In this document: positions 42,984 to 51,888 of the stretch, one piece after another | How positions within the stretch are numbered: position 1 is the first letter of the stretch | Layout of the letters: each line of letters begins with the position of its first letter | NCBI GenBank assembly: GCA_017849575.1 | Contig: JAFIGV010000015.1 | Location: 310,001 to 374,000, forward strand | Origin: Flavipsychrobacter sp. | GTDB taxonomy: Bacteria; Bacteroidota; Bacteroidia; Chitinophagales; Chitinophagaceae | Direction: 5' to 3' | Length of the DNA: 64,000 nt | Translations under genes and position numbers: made by a program | The notes under the pieces: model-generated | The model's database searches: none | What the model saw: the letters and a program-made list of their open reading frames with translations, nothing else | Told to the model about the DNA's origin: nothing

Positions 42984-43868
42984 TTACCCTTGTGAAAAAT
43001 GCCGGGGCTCTTGTACAAACGAAGTAATGAACTGGTTTACCTGATCCGCTTTTTCCCACTGCGCAAAATGGCCACAGGCGGGCAAAAGCCGTAAATTTCC
43101 TGAGGGAAGCCGTGCTGTACCTTCTTCTGCAATCTTTCGGGTGGTGACCGGATGCAGGGCTCGTGCCGGAATCAGTGCATCCCTTTCGCCAAAGATCACC
43201 AATGTGGGCTGCCGGATTAAATGTAGGCTGTTGTACACAGGCTCGTGCAGCATGCCGTGTATGCAGGCATGTATCATCTTTCGGTAGTCAGCCACCGGAT
43301 ATCCGCTCATCAGCTTCAGCAAATCGCGGATCATATCATCGGCCTGATGGGTGTAGTGATGAAAACTGCTGCGGATAGACTTAGTAAGGCTGTTTTCTTC
43401 AGAAGAGAAATAGTCGAACACACTGATAGATGCCTGATACATTGTGGCCTCCCAGGGCGTGAAGACTTCGAACCCTGCCGGCGCGATCAATACCAATCGC
43501 TCCGCAAGGTCTGGTTGTCGTAACAGGGCGGTCATTACAATTTGCCCACCCATAGAATGACCTGCCAGCGTAAGGTTTTTTAATTGCAGCGCTTCTATGA
43601 ATTTGATGACGACCCCGGCAAAATAGTGCATGCTGTAGGGCCGGTCTCCTTTGTCCGAAAGCCCGTTTCCCGGCAGGTCGAGCGCAAGGCAACGAAAGTT
43701 CTTCGAGAGTTGCTCTATGTTTTTTCTCCAGCCCAGCGCGTAGTTGGCGAGGCCGTGCACAAACAGAATGGTAGTGTCGCCGGCACCTTCATCAATATAA
43801 GCTATCCTACCCGCGTCTTCTATGTTGAGGTAGTGAGTGGGGTATGGATATCTGAAACCGTTCGTCAT
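42984..43868 (-). CDS. alpha/beta hydrolase
   Basis: The protein (294 aa) is a classic soluble alpha/beta hydrolase: oxyanion FVHGLANYALGW, nucleophile AGHSMGGQIV (Ser), acid in FGERDALIP (Asp), and His in PACGHFAQWE. The RCLALDLPGNGLSDKG segment after the second strand is typical of the esterase/epoxide hydrolase/peroxidase group. No signal peptide, so cytoplasmic. A TACCTTCG box (43875-43882) ends 6 bp before the ATG. Confidence 0.9.
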   Translation of the reverse strand: MTNGFRYPYPTHYLNIEDAGRIAYIDEGAGDTTILFVHGLANYALGWRKNIEQLSKNFRCLALDLPGNGLSDKGDRPYSMHYFAGVVIKFIEALQLKNLTLAGHSMGGQIVMTALLRQPDLAERLVLIAPAGFEVFTPWEATMYQASISVFDYFSSEENSLTKSIRSSFHHYTHQADDMIRDLLKLMSGYPVADYRKMIHACIHGMLHEPVYNSLHLIRQPTLVIFGERDALIPARALHPVTTRKIAEEGTARLPSGNLRLLPACGHFAQWEKADQVNQFITSFVQEPRHFSQG

Positions 43869-44102
43869 GGTTTGCGAAGGTAATGTGCGCAGTTTTTTTT
43901 TGTGTAGTTAATTCCTCAATGGCACCCGCAATTCTGCATGGTTTGTCCGGTGCTCCGGCTCAGATTTTTTGAAGCGTTGATGTACACCATCCCGTAGTCC
44001 GTTCTTTTTGTTAAAGGAACGCCTGATGAATGGCGAAAGGCTTTGGTGGCATATTCTTTTCAGCATGATAGGCGGTTTATTAACTCTTAAACATTTTATC
44101 CT

Positions 44103-44360
44103 ATGGCAGAAAACAAGAATCTCGGATCGCAAAATCAAAACCCATTAAAGGGCAATCAACAATCGGAAAGCCTACGCGGCAACCAAACCAGCGAAAGTGG
44201 TACACAACGTGAAAAAATGGATGAAGATCTGCAGCAAAATGTCTCCACAGAGCGCGAGCAGAGCGGACGTAGCGGTACGCAGCAGGATCTGAACACAGAA
44301 CGTGACCTCGGTACTGAACGCACCGAACGCGAACGTACGCAGACCGACCGCAACCGCTAA
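44103..44360 (+). CDS. 85-residue hydrophilic disordered protein
   Basis: The protein contains almost only Gln, Asn, Glu, Arg, Thr, Ser and Gly (for example SLRGNQTSESGTQREK and the tail TERTERERTQTDRNR), with no hydrophobic residues to form a core and no export signal. It is therefore intrinsically disordered. It resembles small stress-linked hydrophilins in composition only. A good terminator after it and a clear 5' region suggest an independently transcribed real gene. Confidence 0.65.
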   Translation: MAENKNLGSQNQNPLKGNQQSESLRGNQTSESGTQREKMDEDLQQNVSTEREQSGRSGTQQDLNTERDLGTERTERERTQTDRNR

Positions 44361-44383
44361 GGGTTTCGGATCTGTAAAAAAAA

Positions 44384-44412
44384 ATGTTCCGGCTGTGTCG
44401 GGACATTTTTTT
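44384..44412 (+). terminator. intrinsic terminator
   Basis: ATGTTCCGGC and GTCGGGACAT pair over 10 positions (two G-U) with a 3-nt loop, then seven T. Confidence 0.8.
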
Positions 44413-44524
44413 GCCCCTTTCTTTCGTCGATGGGTGCCGGTGGAACGATTTTGGTGGTTTGGTTAAGAACTGAACCTACTATAAAGCCACTAAGTAAATC
44501 AGTTTTCAGTTGTGTGTGTGATTA

Positions 44525-44558
44525 ATGAAAAAAGCTGCGTTTTTTGAAACGCAGCTTT
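44525..44558 (-). terminator. intrinsic terminator of phaC
   Basis: AAAGCTGCGTTT (44531-44542) pairs fully with AAACGCAGCTTT (44547-44558); on the minus strand it is followed by TTT. It starts 18 bp after the phaC stop and could act on both strands. Confidence 0.75.
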
Positions 44559-44575
44559 ACTTTTTCGACTTATTC

Positions 44576-45628
44576 TTAACAACGTTCTACCGTCCAGCTT
44601 GCAACGGTGGGCGCCAGTTCTTTCTGGGATTTTCCTCCTACAAACACGCCAATATGGCCGCCTGGGAAAGGGTATTCCTTTTTGTCTTTGGTACCCAGTT
44701 TTTCCATGATGGCGAGGGTGCTCGGATTGGGGATTATATTGTCTTCTGTGGCGTACACATTGAGGAAAGGAACGGTCATGTTTTTCAGGTTAACCTTTCT
44801 TCCACCGAGTTCAAGTTCGCCTTTGATGAGCAGGTTATCGCGGAACAGGTCTTTGATATATTTGCGATACATTTCACCGGCAATAGCGGGGAGATCGCCT
44901 TTCCATTTTTCCATACGGAGGAAGTTGAGCAGTTTTCCCTGATCTTCCAGGCTATCCATCACACCAAAGTACTTGCTGATGTTCATGCTCGGCTTCAGCA
45001 TACCAAATGCGCTGTCGATCTGCTCACCGGGTATAGTGCCCACACTATCTACCATCGCATCCACATCTATATATTTTGCCCACTTGTAGAGCATGCATCC
45101 TCCATTCGAAAAATCGAAGGGAGCTACATAGGTCGTGAGGGATTTCAGTTTTTCGGGATACAGGCTTGCATAGATCATAGAGAAAGTGCCCCCCTGGCAA
45201 ATACCCTGTTTGTGAATCTTGTCCACATTGTGGGTTTTGCGTAGAAAATCCACAGCATCGTTCATGTAACCGTCAATGTAATCTTCCATGGTTAGGTAGC
45301 GGTCTGCGCGGGTAGGGTAGCCCCAGTCCATAATGTACACGTCCAGCCCTTCTTCCACCAGCTTTTTCATCAGGCTGCGATCGGGCTGAAGGTCCAGCAC
45401 ATCGTGGCGGTTCAGCATAGCAAAAGACACAAGTACTGGTGTCTTGCACTTGGCTGGTGTGTCGCGCAGGTAGTGATACATTTTTACCTTATCACTTTGC
45501 CATACCAACTCTTTAGGTGTGGTGGCCACCTCTACTTTTTCAATTTTCTGAAGTGTTTCGTAACCTTTTGCCAGTTTTTGCGAAGTTGAGATCAACTCCT
45601 CCATCATTCCTGTGGGATTCCAATTCAT
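44576..45628 (-). CDS. phaC: class III poly(3-hydroxyalkanoate) synthase subunit PhaC
   Basis: The protein (350 aa) polymerises hydroxyacyl-CoA. The lipase-like box is GICQGG with nucleophile Cys144; Asp296 (YATEDNIIP) and His325 (PGGHIGVF) complete the triad, close in spacing to the Cys149-Asp302-His331 of the Allochromatium class III enzyme. The length (350) also fits class III rather than class I/II (about 560-590). Class III enzymes need the partner PhaE, and no phaE, phaA, phaB or phasin gene is visible here. The gene has its own terminator. A different acyltransferase or hydrolase role cannot be excluded. Confidence 0.85.
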   Translation of the reverse strand: MNWNPTGMMEELISTSQKLAKGYETLQKIEKVEVATTPKELVWQSDKVKMYHYLRDTPAKCKTPVLVSFAMLNRHDVLDLQPDRSLMKKLVEEGLDVYIMDWGYPTRADRYLTMEDYIDGYMNDAVDFLRKTHNVDKIHKQGICQGGTFSMIYASLYPEKLKSLTTYVAPFDFSNGGCMLYKWAKYIDVDAMVDSVGTIPGEQIDSAFGMLKPSMNISKYFGVMDSLEDQGKLLNFLRMEKWKGDLPAIAGEMYRKYIKDLFRDNLLIKGELELGGRKVNLKNMTVPFLNVYATEDNIIPNPSTLAIMEKLGTKDKKEYPFPGGHIGVFVGGKSQKELAPTVASWTVERC

Positions 45629-45733
45629 GAAGTAATTTTTTACGCGAAGTTAATAATGTCTTGAAATGGCCTTTTTGCGCTAAACAGCAGCGCAGCAGGC
45701 CTTGTACGCGATGAAGATAGAATTTATTCGAAA

Positions 45734-45760
45734 CAAAAAAAGCCCCGGCCTACCGGAGCT
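45734..45760 (-). terminator. intrinsic terminator of the rpmB-rpmG-DUF4295 operon
   Basis: Minus strand AGCTCCGG-TAGG-CCGGGGCT, 8-bp stem with one G-U, then seven T. Confidence 0.85.
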
Positions 45761-45782
45761 GAATATTTTTGTTGCAGGTCGC

Positions 45783-45956
45783 TTATTTTACTGATGCAAG
45801 AAAATCTTTCACCTTGTCTTTGTGCACCATACCTTCTTTAAAAGTGTAAGCGCCGCTTTTCGGGCTACGTACTGCTTTGATCACTTTGGTATAGTTCTTT
45901 GCTTCTGCTGCAAGTTTAGGATCTTTTTTGATCGCCGTTTTAGCTGCTTTTGCCAT
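45783..45956 (-). CDS. DUF4295-type small basic protein
   Basis: The protein (57 aa) is Lys/Ala-rich (MAKAAKTAIKKDPKLAAEAK at the start, VHKDKVKDFLASVK at the end). DUF4295 proteins occur almost only in Bacteroidota and are nearly always encoded after rpmB-rpmG, as here, so a ribosome-associated role is likely but not shown. The terminator lies immediately downstream. Confidence 0.85.
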   Translation of the reverse strand: MAKAAKTAIKKDPKLAAEAKNYTKVIKAVRSPKSGAYTFKEGMVHKDKVKDFLASVK

Positions 45957-46043
45957 CTTTTTGTTTTTTTAGTCGTGAGCTTAAAGTCCTGAATGACTTC
46001 TGAATGATGAACGAATATTCAGACCACAGGGCTAATTGCCTGC

Positions 46044-46226
46044 TTATTTTATTTCTTTATGAACGGTTACCTTTTTCATGATCGGGTTGTACTTTTTCAA
46101 CTCGATACGCTCAGGAGTGTTCTTTTTGTTCTTAGTGGTTATGTAGCGGCTCGTTCCGGCCAGACCGCTGTTCTTATGCTCAGTGCACTCTAAAATTACC
46201 TGTACACGGTTTCCTTTTTTAGCCAT
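46044..46226 (-). CDS. rpmG: 50S ribosomal protein L33
   Basis: The protein (60 aa) has the L33 core [13 protein letters not shown] and [22 protein letters not shown]. Only one Cys remains of the zinc ribbon, so it is the zinc-independent type. Middle gene of the rpmB-rpmG-DUF4295 operon. Confidence 0.95.
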   Translation of the reverse strand: MAKKGNRVQVILECTEHKNSGLAGTSRYITTKNKKNTPERIELKKYNPIMKKVTVHKEIK

Positions 46227-46288
46227 AACTGCTTATTTGAAAATGATGGTTAGCACCGGTCTTGCACCGGCATTCAGCCTTTTATTGT

Positions 46289-46525
46289 TTAGATAGTTTG
46301 ACCCTTGGCGCGCAGCTCTTTCACGACGCTGTACAAGCCGTTCTTATTGATCGTACGGATCGCATCTGCTGAAAGCTTCATCGTTATCCAGCGGTCTTCC
46401 TCTACCAGAAAGAAACGTTTGGTCTGCAAATTGGGCAGAAAACGACGCTTAGCCTTCTTGTTAGAGAAAGATACTTTGTGACCAGTTATGGGCTTTTTAC
46501 CTGTTACCTGACAAACGCGTGCCAT
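46289..46525 (-). CDS. rpmB: 50S ribosomal protein L28
   Basis: The protein (78 aa) begins [19 protein letters not shown] and contains [13 protein letters not shown], both standard L28. First gene of the operon; TACCTTTG lies 20 bp upstream of the start. Confidence 0.95.
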   Translation of the reverse strand: MARVCQVTGKKPITGHKVSFSNKKAKRRFLPNLQTKRFFLVEEDRWITMKLSADAIRTINKNGLYSVVKELRAKGQTI

Positions 46526-46545
46526 TCTTTAAAAATTTAGGACTG

Positions 46546-46553
46546 CAAAGGTA
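46546..46553 (-). promoter_or_regulatory. rpmB operon -7 box
   Basis: Minus strand TACCTTTG, a full match to TAnnTTTG, 20 bp upstream of the rpmB ATG. No -33 element was found at the usual distance. Confidence 0.5.
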
Positions 46554-46631
46554 AGTGAAAAATCAGATGAAAACGGAGATTTTCGCAAAAAAATTATTTT
46601 GCCCCTGCCGGTATCCATTTTCCGCTGCTAT

Positions 46632-47963
46632 TTAGAGCGAATTGCGCGCTTTTAGCTCCAGATATTTGTTGATGACGTCGAGGCTGAGCTGCTGCGGCGT
46701 GGTCAGCACGGAAAGGATGCCGTAGCGTTGCAACTCCTTCACGATTTGCTTTTTCTCATAGTCAAATCGCTGGGCCATCGTAATGATGTAAATGTCCTCG
46801 GTAGTTTCGGCTTCTTTATTACGCAGGGTTTCGAGCAGTGTGTTCTGGAAAAAAACAACACAAAGCAGGTGTTTGCCCGCCAATTGCCGAAGGTAGGGGA
46901 GTTGCCGGTTGAGGGCGGCGCTGGTTTCGAAGTTGGTAAAGAGAATGAGGAGACTGCGGGTGGTTATCTTTTTAGAGAGGTTGATAAGCAGCGTTTCGTA
47001 ATCGCTTTCTTTGAATTCTGTTTCCTGATTGTAGAGAACTTCCGAAATTGTCTGGAGTTGCATGTTTTTACGTTCGGCGGGTACCATATTTCCTGCCGTG
47101 TTGGAAAAGGTAATAAGGCCGGCCTTGTCATAACGTTGCAGTACCACGCTCAGCAGCGACAGGGTGGCATTGATGGCGTAGTCCAGCAAGGTCATGTTGC
47201 CAAAAGGCATTTTCATACTTCTGCCTTTGTCGAGTAGTACATACACCTGTTGCTCCCTTGTGTCGGAATAGGTGTTGACCATCATATTGCCGCTTCGTGC
47301 TGTTGCCATCCAGTTGATCGTTCGCACATCGTCGCCGGGCACGTAGTTTTTTATTTTTTCGAATTCCATGCTATGGCCGATACGTCTGGTTTTCCGAATG
47401 CCGGTGTGCAGGTTGGCCGCTACTGCCATCAACTGATATTTTTTAAGCTGCAGAAAAGAAGGATATACTTTCACTTCGGCTGCAGGGGCGGTTTCTACCC
47501 TTCGCTGCAGAAGTCCTATGGGTGAGGCCACATAACATAGAAGACTTCCAAAGCTATAAATGCCCCGGGCAAAGGGTTTCAACTGATAGCTGAAGTTTTT
47601 TCGTGCGCCGGGGCGCAGAGTCAGTTTCGTACGGAAGTTTCTCTGTTGGAACTGATACGGGATCTGCTCTACCACCATCACCGTCACCGGAAAAGGAAAA
47701 CGGCTGGAAAAGGTCAGGCTCACTTCGTTTTCGTCTCCAAGACTAAATCTGGGCTTCATCAGCCTGTGTGCCTGGAGGGTGCCTTTTGTAAGGAAAAGCA
47801 GGTAAATATCCGCGAGCGTCAGGAGGATGATCAACGAAAGAAAAACTACGGCTGCGCCATACATCTGCTCTACAAAAAATGAGCATATAAAGAGCAGGGC
47901 CGCCGCCGAAAACGCAATATACCAGCGGGGTGCAATAAATATGGCGCTGATGAATTTTTTCAA
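46632..47963 (-). CDS. DUF58 domain protein (MoxR-cluster)
   Basis: The protein (443 aa) has two N-terminal membrane helices (to about residue 65), a beta-rich region, and the DUF58 domain with the fixed block FEKIKNYVPGDDVRTINWMATARSG (positions about 200-224; edges omitted here) followed by a vWA-like domain (VYVLLDKGRSMKMP, a MIDAS-like start). It acts with the MoxR ATPase encoded 22 bp upstream. The cluster is thought to assemble or mature envelope complexes. Last gene of a five-gene minus-strand operon. Confidence 0.9.
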   Translation of the reverse strand: MKKFISAIFIAPRWYIAFSAAALLFICSFFVEQMYGAAVVFLSLIILLTLADIYLLFLTKGTLQAHRLMKPRFSLGDENEVSLTFSSRFPFPVTVMVVEQIPYQFQQRNFRTKLTLRPGARKNFSYQLKPFARGIYSFGSLLCYVASPIGLLQRRVETAPAAEVKVYPSFLQLKKYQLMAVAANLHTGIRKTRRIGHSMEFEKIKNYVPGDDVRTINWMATARSGNMMVNTYSDTREQQVYVLLDKGRSMKMPFGNMTLLDYAINATLSLLSVVLQRYDKAGLITFSNTAGNMVPAERKNMQLQTISEVLYNQETEFKESDYETLLINLSKKITTRSLLILFTNFETSAALNRQLPYLRQLAGKHLLCVVFFQNTLLETLRNKEAETTEDIYIITMAQRFDYEKKQIVKELQRYGILSVLTTPQQLSLDVINKYLELKARNSL

Positions 47964-47985
47964 TCTCAGATTTTTATTGCTGGGT

Positions 47986-48957
47986 TTATCGTGGAATTTC
48001 TATCCTTGAAATGATATCCCGGATGGCATCATCCGGAGTGGCACCTTCCATTTCCTTTTCGGGAGTGAGCAATATGCGATGACGGAGCACGTGTGGTGCG
48101 GCAAAAACGATGTCTTCGGGAATGATAAAGTCGCGTCCGCGTATCACAGCTACTGCCTTTGCTACCTGAAGCGTGGCAATAGATGCCCTCGGAGATGCTC
48201 CGATAAATAGTGCCCTGTCGTTTCTTGTTTCCCACACTATGCGAGCTATGAGGTCGATCAGTCTGGGCTCGGCATGTACCCGGCGTATTTGTTGGCGGGC
48301 AACTTTGAGTACTTCGCGGGAGATGATAGGCTGAAGAGATGCCAGCCGGTCGTGATCGGAACCCTGATCATGTAGGGTCAGGATACTGACTTCCTGCTCC
48401 ATGCTGGGATATCCTACAATGATCTTCATCAGAAAGCGATCAAGCTGGGCCTCTGGCAAACGGTAAGTGCCCTCATGTTCTATCGGGTTTTGCGTGGCGA
48501 TGACCATAAAGGGCGGCTGCATGGTGTGGGTGGTGCCGTCTATCGTCACCTGTCGTTCTTCCATCACCTCAAACAAGGCCGACTGAGTTTTTGCCGGTGC
48601 ACGGTTGATCTCATCAATGAGCACCATATTTGCGAAGACGGGGCCAGGCTTAAATTGAAAGCTTGCAGACTGAGGATTGAATACATTGGTGCCGATTACG
48701 TCGCTGGGCATAAGGTCGGGCGTAAACTGAAGTCGTGAGAAACTGGCGTCGATAAGCCGGGCCATAAGCTTTGCCGTAAGGGTCTTTGCTACACCGGGCA
48801 CACCTTCTATCAGTATGTGACCATCCGCAAGTAGTCCTGCAAGCAAAAGCTCTACCATAGTGTCCTGGCCTACAATCACTTGTCCGATGCGTTCCTTAAG
48901 GTTGTCAAGGATCTCGGTCAGCGGCTCTATAGCGATGTGTTTGTCAATTGGTTCCAT
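47986..48957 (-). CDS. MoxR-family AAA+ ATPase
   Basis: The protein (323 aa) is a MoxR AAA+ ATPase: Walker A-like EGVPGVAKTLTAK, LQFTPDLMPSDVIG, Walker B MVLIDEINRAPAKTQSALFEVMEE, sensor 1 ATQNPIEHEGTY and the arginine finger region LPEAQLDRFLM. These ATPases act as chaperones that insert metal or assemble vWA partners. It overlaps the DUF4350 gene by 14 bp and is followed by the DUF58 gene, its usual partner. Confidence 0.93.
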   Translation of the reverse strand: MEPIDKHIAIEPLTEILDNLKERIGQVIVGQDTMVELLLAGLLADGHILIEGVPGVAKTLTAKLMARLIDASFSRLQFTPDLMPSDVIGTNVFNPQSASFQFKPGPVFANMVLIDEINRAPAKTQSALFEVMEERQVTIDGTTHTMQPPFMVIATQNPIEHEGTYRLPEAQLDRFLMKIIVGYPSMEQEVSILTLHDQGSDHDRLASLQPIISREVLKVARQQIRRVHAEPRLIDLIARIVWETRNDRALFIGASPRASIATLQVAKAVAVIRGRDFIIPEDIVFAAPHVLRHRILLTPEKEMEGATPDDAIRDIISRIEIPR

Positions 48958-50197
48958 CAGCTTTTTTGGTTTGATAAAATTGTTGAATGATTTGATGTAA
49001 GGTAAAAAGGTCGTTATCCGATAGCATGGCCTGCTCTGTTTGTATCCTGAAAATAAGATTTTCCAATTGCCGCACCTGTTCCTGAGGTATTCCCGACTTT
49101 CTGATCAGAAGCTGGTAAAAGTTTTCGTCCAGCCGGCTGGTGGGCAGGTAGTAATGTGCCCGCACCCATTCCAGGAAATGCTGAATCATTTTTTCAGCAA
49201 TATTGTTGTGATTCCCCTTGTTGTAATAGAGTCTGCCTATTGTTTCTACAAAGCTTACCGAGCTGTTTCCCAAAGGTTCTGTGACCGGTATGATGGCTTG
49301 TTTTCTCTTGCTTTCAAACAGTAAATAAACCAGCGAAGTAAACAATACAATTATGAACGCCCATTTTGTAGCTGGGTAGTTCAGTAAAACCCGGAGGTCC
49401 GACTGGTCTTCATGTCTTTTAAAGTAGTTGTTCCAATAGATATGAGCCAGATTTTTCGGCAGTTTTTGAAAGAGTTGTTCAAAGTAGATGCGGTTATTTT
49501 GCTGCAACAGGAAGTAATTGCTGAAGGCCAGCGGTGCCGTGTGAAGATACAGATGTCCTTTCCCGATATGAAACCTAAGGAAATTTGGCTTCCCGGACAT
49601 CCATCCGAGCGTATCCGTTTTTGAAGGCCGCCTGTCGATCTCCGCTTCATATAAACTAATGTTTTGCGTGTCGGCCTGATAAGCGGTGAGATAGGCGCGC
49701 AGATACTTGCCCTGATAGCCAAAGCGTTGTCTGCCTGCGGAGGTTCTCAACACATTTTTATTGTCGGCACCATTATGCGCATGGGTGAGGCCTACTTCTT
49801 CAAGTCCGCCATCCTCTATTTCGTAGCCGAGGTATTTCTGAATCTTTGGATCCAGTCTCCGCACAGCGATAAACAATTCATTGCCCTGCCGGGTAAACGC
49901 CAGAAGTTTGTCCCATTCGCGGGCAGAGGTGTAAAAGTCAAGGCCCAAAAGGATCAGTGCGTTCGGTTGCTTACCAGCGTTCATCATGGGGCCGTTAATG
50001 CTTCCATAGCGATATCCTTTGGACAGATCAGTAACCTCTGCTGTGGGGAACAGTAGCGGCAGCGCACGGTAAGCAAGCCAGCTTCCATAAGGGTTCTTAT
50101 CATTTTTATCCAGCGATACTTTCCAGTTGATCTTGCTTGCGCAGGATGAAAAAAATATGGCTACACAAAGCAGCGAGATAAGGCGCCTTCTTTTCAT
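48944..50197 (-). CDS. DUF4350 domain lipoprotein (MoxR-cluster)
   Basis: The protein (417 aa) begins with a lipobox-like signal (LISLLCVAIFFSSCAS) and an N-terminal domain resembling DUF4350 (NPYGSWLAYRALPLLFP ... LILLGLDFYTSAREWDKLLAFTRQGNELFIA in pieces). One further membrane helix (WAFIIVLFTSLVYLLFESKRK, about 275-295) and a helical C-terminal cytoplasmic tail follow. A lipid anchor at Cys19 and a later transmembrane helix in one chain are compatible only if the N-terminal part is periplasmic. Overlaps both neighbours. Confidence 0.75.
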   Translation of the reverse strand: MKRRRLISLLCVAIFFSSCASKINWKVSLDKNDKNPYGSWLAYRALPLLFPTAEVTDLSKGYRYGSINGPMMNAGKQPNALILLGLDFYTSAREWDKLLAFTRQGNELFIAVRRLDPKIQKYLGYEIEDGGLEEVGLTHAHNGADNKNVLRTSAGRQRFGYQGKYLRAYLTAYQADTQNISLYEAEIDRRPSKTDTLGWMSGKPNFLRFHIGKGHLYLHTAPLAFSNYFLLQQNNRIYFEQLFQKLPKNLAHIYWNNYFKRHEDQSDLRVLLNYPATKWAFIIVLFTSLVYLLFESKRKQAIIPVTEPLGNSSVSFVETIGRLYYNKGNHNNIAEKMIQHFLEWVRAHYYLPTSRLDENFYQLLIRKSGIPQEQVRQLENLIFRIQTEQAMLSDNDLFTLHQIIQQFYQTKKADGTN

Positions 50198-50883
50198 GAC
50201 TCTACAAGCTGGGTTCTCAGTTCTTCGAAAGTGTGCATATAGTCGTCAAAGGCAATCTGACGTATATCGTAGGCTCCGTAAACGGCAAATTCATAAAAGC
50301 GGGTGAGCTTTCTGAAGTCTTTTCTCAAAGAGTTGTCTTTTAGTTCGCGGAGATAATCGTAGTTGGTCTTATCGGGGCGAAACTGAATCATTTGCCTATG
50401 CTCCAGGGTTTGTAGCAGCAACATGAAACTGCAGCGGACTGCCAGCCGATGATTACCTTGCTGCAGCGCCCGGGCCAGGCGTTCAGACCAATTGTCGCCC
50501 AAATCTTCCTCATGGTTTTCTTCCTCACCTGCCTGTTTACTTTTCTTCTTAGCCTTGCGGTCAAAAACTGTCCATTGACTGGTCTGAAGGATCTTCATCA
50601 GCACGAATATCATGACAACAAAAACGGTCAGCCAGAAAAATGCGCGCCCCAGCGGAGAAGCAAAAAATCTAAATAGGGCAGACAACATCGTCTCAATCGG
50701 GTTAGGCCGTTCGGGCTCAATTTTTAGTGGCGCTTCCTGAAGATTTCGGTAGGTAAAGGGTTTATCATTTGTCAGCCTCTGCCAGTTTTGTTCGGAAATC
50801 AGGGGTAGTGTAGTATCGGCAGCGTCAACCACCGAGGGCGACAGATGAAAAGCGAAAATGAGCAGCAAGAGTCTAATCAACAT
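50194..50883 (-). CDS. DUF4129 domain protein (MoxR-cluster)
   Basis: The protein (229 aa from ATG 50883; a longer frame from 50922 lies inside the upstream gene and is less likely) has a signal peptide (LIRLLLLIFAFHLSPSVVDAA), a central membrane helix (AFFWLTVFVVMIFVLMKIL) and the cytoplasmic DUF4129 domain, with GNHRLAVRCSFMLLLQTLEHR and a closing FYEFAVYGAYDIRQIAFDDYMHTFEEL. DUF4129 often pairs with DUF4350. It overlaps the SpoIIM gene by 11 bp and the DUF4350 gene by 4 bp. Confidence 0.8.
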   Translation of the reverse strand: MLIRLLLLIFAFHLSPSVVDAADTTLPLISEQNWQRLTNDKPFTYRNLQEAPLKIEPERPNPIETMLSALFRFFASPLGRAFFWLTVFVVMIFVLMKILQTSQWTVFDRKAKKKSKQAGEEENHEEDLGDNWSERLARALQQGNHRLAVRCSFMLLLQTLEHRQMIQFRPDKTNYDYLRELKDNSLRKDFRKLTRFYEFAVYGAYDIRQIAFDDYMHTFEELRTQLVES

Positions 50884-51823
50884 GCGAGTACCGATTTTCG
50901 ACCAGAATAGGATAGAGCACAAAATACCAAAGAATAAAGCCCAGAGAGCCTAACAGGATGGTGAGGCTAAGCCAGAGCGGCATTCCGGTGTAGCGGGTAA
51001 CATAGCTTTCGAAAAAGGCTGCAACTATAAAGACCGGAATGAGGGGCACGATGATTTTGACAGCATCTTTTGCTCCACTGGTTATGGATTGAAGGCGTGT
51101 AAAGGTGCCGGGAAAAATGATGGATTTACCGATGACCAGTCCGGCGCATCCTGCAATGACGATGGCGGATATTTCCAGCGTGCCGTGTATGAAAACGACC
51201 AGCAGAGACTTTACGCCCAGCCCGTGATGGAAGAACATATACTCAAACACGCCCAACATGAGCCCGTTTGAAAACAACAGGTACAAGGTTCCCAATCCGA
51301 AAGTGATCCCCAGAATAAAGGCATAGAAAGAAACGGAAATATTGTTGAACGCAATGCGCACAAACATTTCAAATTCATTTTCCATTTTGTACACACCAAA
51401 AGGATCGCCGGCGGCAATATTGCTTTCCGTCATGTCCACATAGCTATCGCCGAGCACAGAACGCACAAAGGTTTGCTCCTGCAGGGCAGAGAAAATGCCG
51501 ATAGCGATGCAAATGGCAAAGAAGATGAAAGCAAACAACAATGTGCGGTGGTGTCTGCGGATAGTAAGCGGAAGTTCAACAGAAAAAAAGTGGCTTATAC
51601 GGCTGCGTTTCTCTTTTTTGTTTTTGTAGATGCTGAGAAAGATGCCGGCGGCAAGGCCGTTGATATACCGCACGGTGTTGCTGAAAGGATAAAAAGTACG
51701 TGCATAGGAAAGATCATCTACCAAATGCATAAAGCGCCGGGCGGTTTCATCCGGGTCTTCGGTGGGTTGTTGATAGTTGTTCCATCGGTCTATGTTGCGC
51801 CTGATAAATTGTCCTTCACGCAT
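50873..51823 (-). CDS. SpoIIM-like membrane protein (MoxR-cluster)
   Basis: The protein (316 aa from ATG 51823, MREGQFIRRNIDRWNNYQ, which is the family-like start; the frame is open 15 codons further) has a cytoplasmic N-terminal third, then about six membrane helices with the SpoIIM-type motif YLLFSNGLMLGVFEYMFFHHG and FIHGTLEISAIVIAGCAGL. It is not evidence of sporulation: in Bacteroidota this protein belongs to the MoxR/RDD cluster. First gene of the minus-strand operon, divergent from the RDD gene with 65 bp between starts. Confidence 0.88.
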   Translation of the reverse strand: MREGQFIRRNIDRWNNYQQPTEDPDETARRFMHLVDDLSYARTFYPFSNTVRYINGLAAGIFLSIYKNKKEKRSRISHFFSVELPLTIRRHHRTLLFAFIFFAICIAIGIFSALQEQTFVRSVLGDSYVDMTESNIAAGDPFGVYKMENEFEMFVRIAFNNISVSFYAFILGITFGLGTLYLLFSNGLMLGVFEYMFFHHGLGVKSLLVVFIHGTLEISAIVIAGCAGLVIGKSIIFPGTFTRLQSITSGAKDAVKIIVPLIPVFIVAAFFESYVTRYTGMPLWLSLTILLGSLGFILWYFVLYPILVENRYSHVD

Positions 51824-51888
51824 CTCGTAAAGATAGAAAAGAAGCAGGTGATTCCGCCGGGAATTCAAACAGTTGTTACATTTGTTTC

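Noticed and set aside
44525-45244. 239-codon plus-strand frame over phaC
   Set aside because: Antisense to a recognised enzyme with an intact catalytic triad; no family resemblance of its own.
50873-51823. Sporulation gene spoIIM
   Set aside because: The SpoIIM-like protein belongs to the MoxR/DUF58/RDD cluster in this phylum and does not imply sporulation.
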